Shown here: piece by piece, positions 58,815 to 59,283 of the stretch
How positions within the stretch are numbered: position 1 is the stretch's first letter
Layout of the letters: every line of letters starts with the position of its first letter
Assembly: GCA_020441385.1 (NCBI GenBank)
Contig: JAGRMG010000150.1
Coordinates: forward strand, 1-59,283
Length of the DNA: 59,283 nucleotides
Direction of reading: 5' to 3'
From: Paracoccaceae bacterium
GTDB lineage: Bacteria; Pseudomonadota; Alphaproteobacteria; Rhodobacterales; Rhodobacteraceae
Position numbers and translations under genes: made by a program
The notes under the pieces: model-generated
Database searches by the model: none
Told to the model about the DNA's origin: nothing
The model's input: the letters and a program-made list of their open reading frames with translations, nothing else

Positions 58815-59283
58815 CGGCCCGGCTCTGGATTGCCGCCGCTGCCGCCGCTGCCATGGTCGCGGCGCTGGCGCCGGATGCCGCGCTGGCGCAGGAGATCACG
58901 CTCTCGCTCGGCGAGGGCGCATCGCTGTCCGCGCGCACCATTCAGTTGATCCTGCTGATCACGGTGCTGAGCATCGCCCCGGGGCTGGCGATCATGATCA
59001 CCTGTTTTCCGTTTCTGGTGACGGTTCTGGCCATTCTGCGCCAGGCCATCGGATTGCAGCAGTCGCCGCCAAACATGCTGATCGTCAGCCTGGCGCTGTT
59101 CCTGACCTATTTCGTGATGGAACCGGTCTTTCTCGCGGCCTGGGAAAACGGCATCTCGCCGCTGATGCATGAAACCCTCGATGTCCAAACCGCCCTGATG
59201 CGCAGCATCGAGCCGTTCCGCGGCTTCATGGCCGCGCGCGTCGATCCCGACACGTTCCGCGCCATGGCCGATCTGCGCCCCGG
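58811..59283 (+). CDS. fliP: Flagellar export gate protein FliP, 3' end cut by window edge
   Basis: The first 157 codons of FliP. A signal peptide (residues 1-26, ending ALAQ) is followed by the first membrane helix, then ITCFPFLVTVLAILRQAIGLQQSPPNMLIVSLALFLTYFVMEPV, the FliP signature. It is the core of the FliPQR gate. The remaining third lies beyond the right edge. Confidence 0.95.
   Translation, partial: MTARLWIAAAAAAAMVAALAPDAALAQEITLSLGEGASLSARTIQLILLITVLSIAPGLAIMITCFPFLVTVLAILRQAIGLQQSPPNMLIVSLALFLTYFVMEPVFLAAWENGISPLMHETLDVQTALMRSIEPFRGFMAARVDPDTFRAMADLRP

Noticed and set aside
1-59283. tRNA, rRNA, CRISPR, insertion sequence or prophage features
   Set aside because: No tRNA-like cloverleaf, direct-repeat array, transposase or integrase was recognised in reading both strands. 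Gene order looks like stable core and flagellar chromosome.

Overview
The window looks like a chromosomal segment of a high-GC alphaproteobacterium, most likely of the family Rhodobacteraceae (roseobacter group). The reasons are the FlaF/FlbT/DUF1217 set beside a single flagellin, candidate CtrA boxes in flagellar promoters, the block DUF2062-pdxJ-acpS-lepB-rnc-era-DUF1491, a VPLPA-type C-terminal sorting protein and a TctC-type solute receptor. No rRNA, tRNA, insertion sequence, CRISPR array or phage gene was recognised.

Left part (1-16.2 kb). A TctC receptor gene, cut by the window edge, is divergent from an overlapping operon of an IclR regulator, a HAD hydrolase and a class III aminotransferase. 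A VPLPA-CTERM surface protein follows, closed by a clear terminator. A minus-strand housekeeping block then runs, in transcription order, folK, rpoZ, the RelA/SpoT homologue, DUF2062, pdxJ, an unrecognised 51-codon reading frame, acpS, lepB, rnc, era and DUF1491. A NYN-domain protein is divergent from folK. A glycosyltransferase and an asparagine-synthase-like protein form a small overlapping pair.

Middle part (16.2-34.0 kb). One minus-strand operon encodes a complete branched-chain-amino-acid-type ABC importer (livH, livM, livG, livF), an acyl-CoA ligase and the periplasmic receptor. Upstream lie a TetR regulator, with a palindrome in front of it, and a zinc-independent MDR oxidoreductase. 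serB, a glutathione S-transferase and a methyltransferase follow. A plus-strand operon then encodes a Yej-type peptide importer (double ATPase, receptor, two permeases) and a RarD-type permease.

Right part (34.0-59.3 kb, to the edge) is a flagellar locus. It holds flgD-fliK, a rod-binding protein with flgN, flagellin-flaF-flbT-DUF1217, fliI, flgB-flgC-fliE-fliQ-flgF-flgG-flgA-flgH with a FliL-like gene, a long minus-strand run fliL-DUF6468-motE-motA-large periplasmic protein-lytic transglycosylase-flhA-fliR-flhB-fliJ-like, and divergent fliF-fliH-fliN-fliP (cut by the edge). Together these encode the export gate, rod, MS-ring, hook capping, filament and part of the stator. flgE, flgI, flgK, flgL, fliG, fliM and motB are not in the window.

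The strongest candidates for undescribed biology are: (1) a 747-residue periplasmic AMIN-like/helical-repeat protein in a motE-motA operon, possibly a stator-assembly factor comparable to MotC or PflA; (2) a 51-codon frame that overlaps pdxJ and acpS by four bases each and carries an in-frame palindromic element; (3) an asparagine-synthase-like protein lacking the glutaminase cysteine and paired with a glycosyltransferase.
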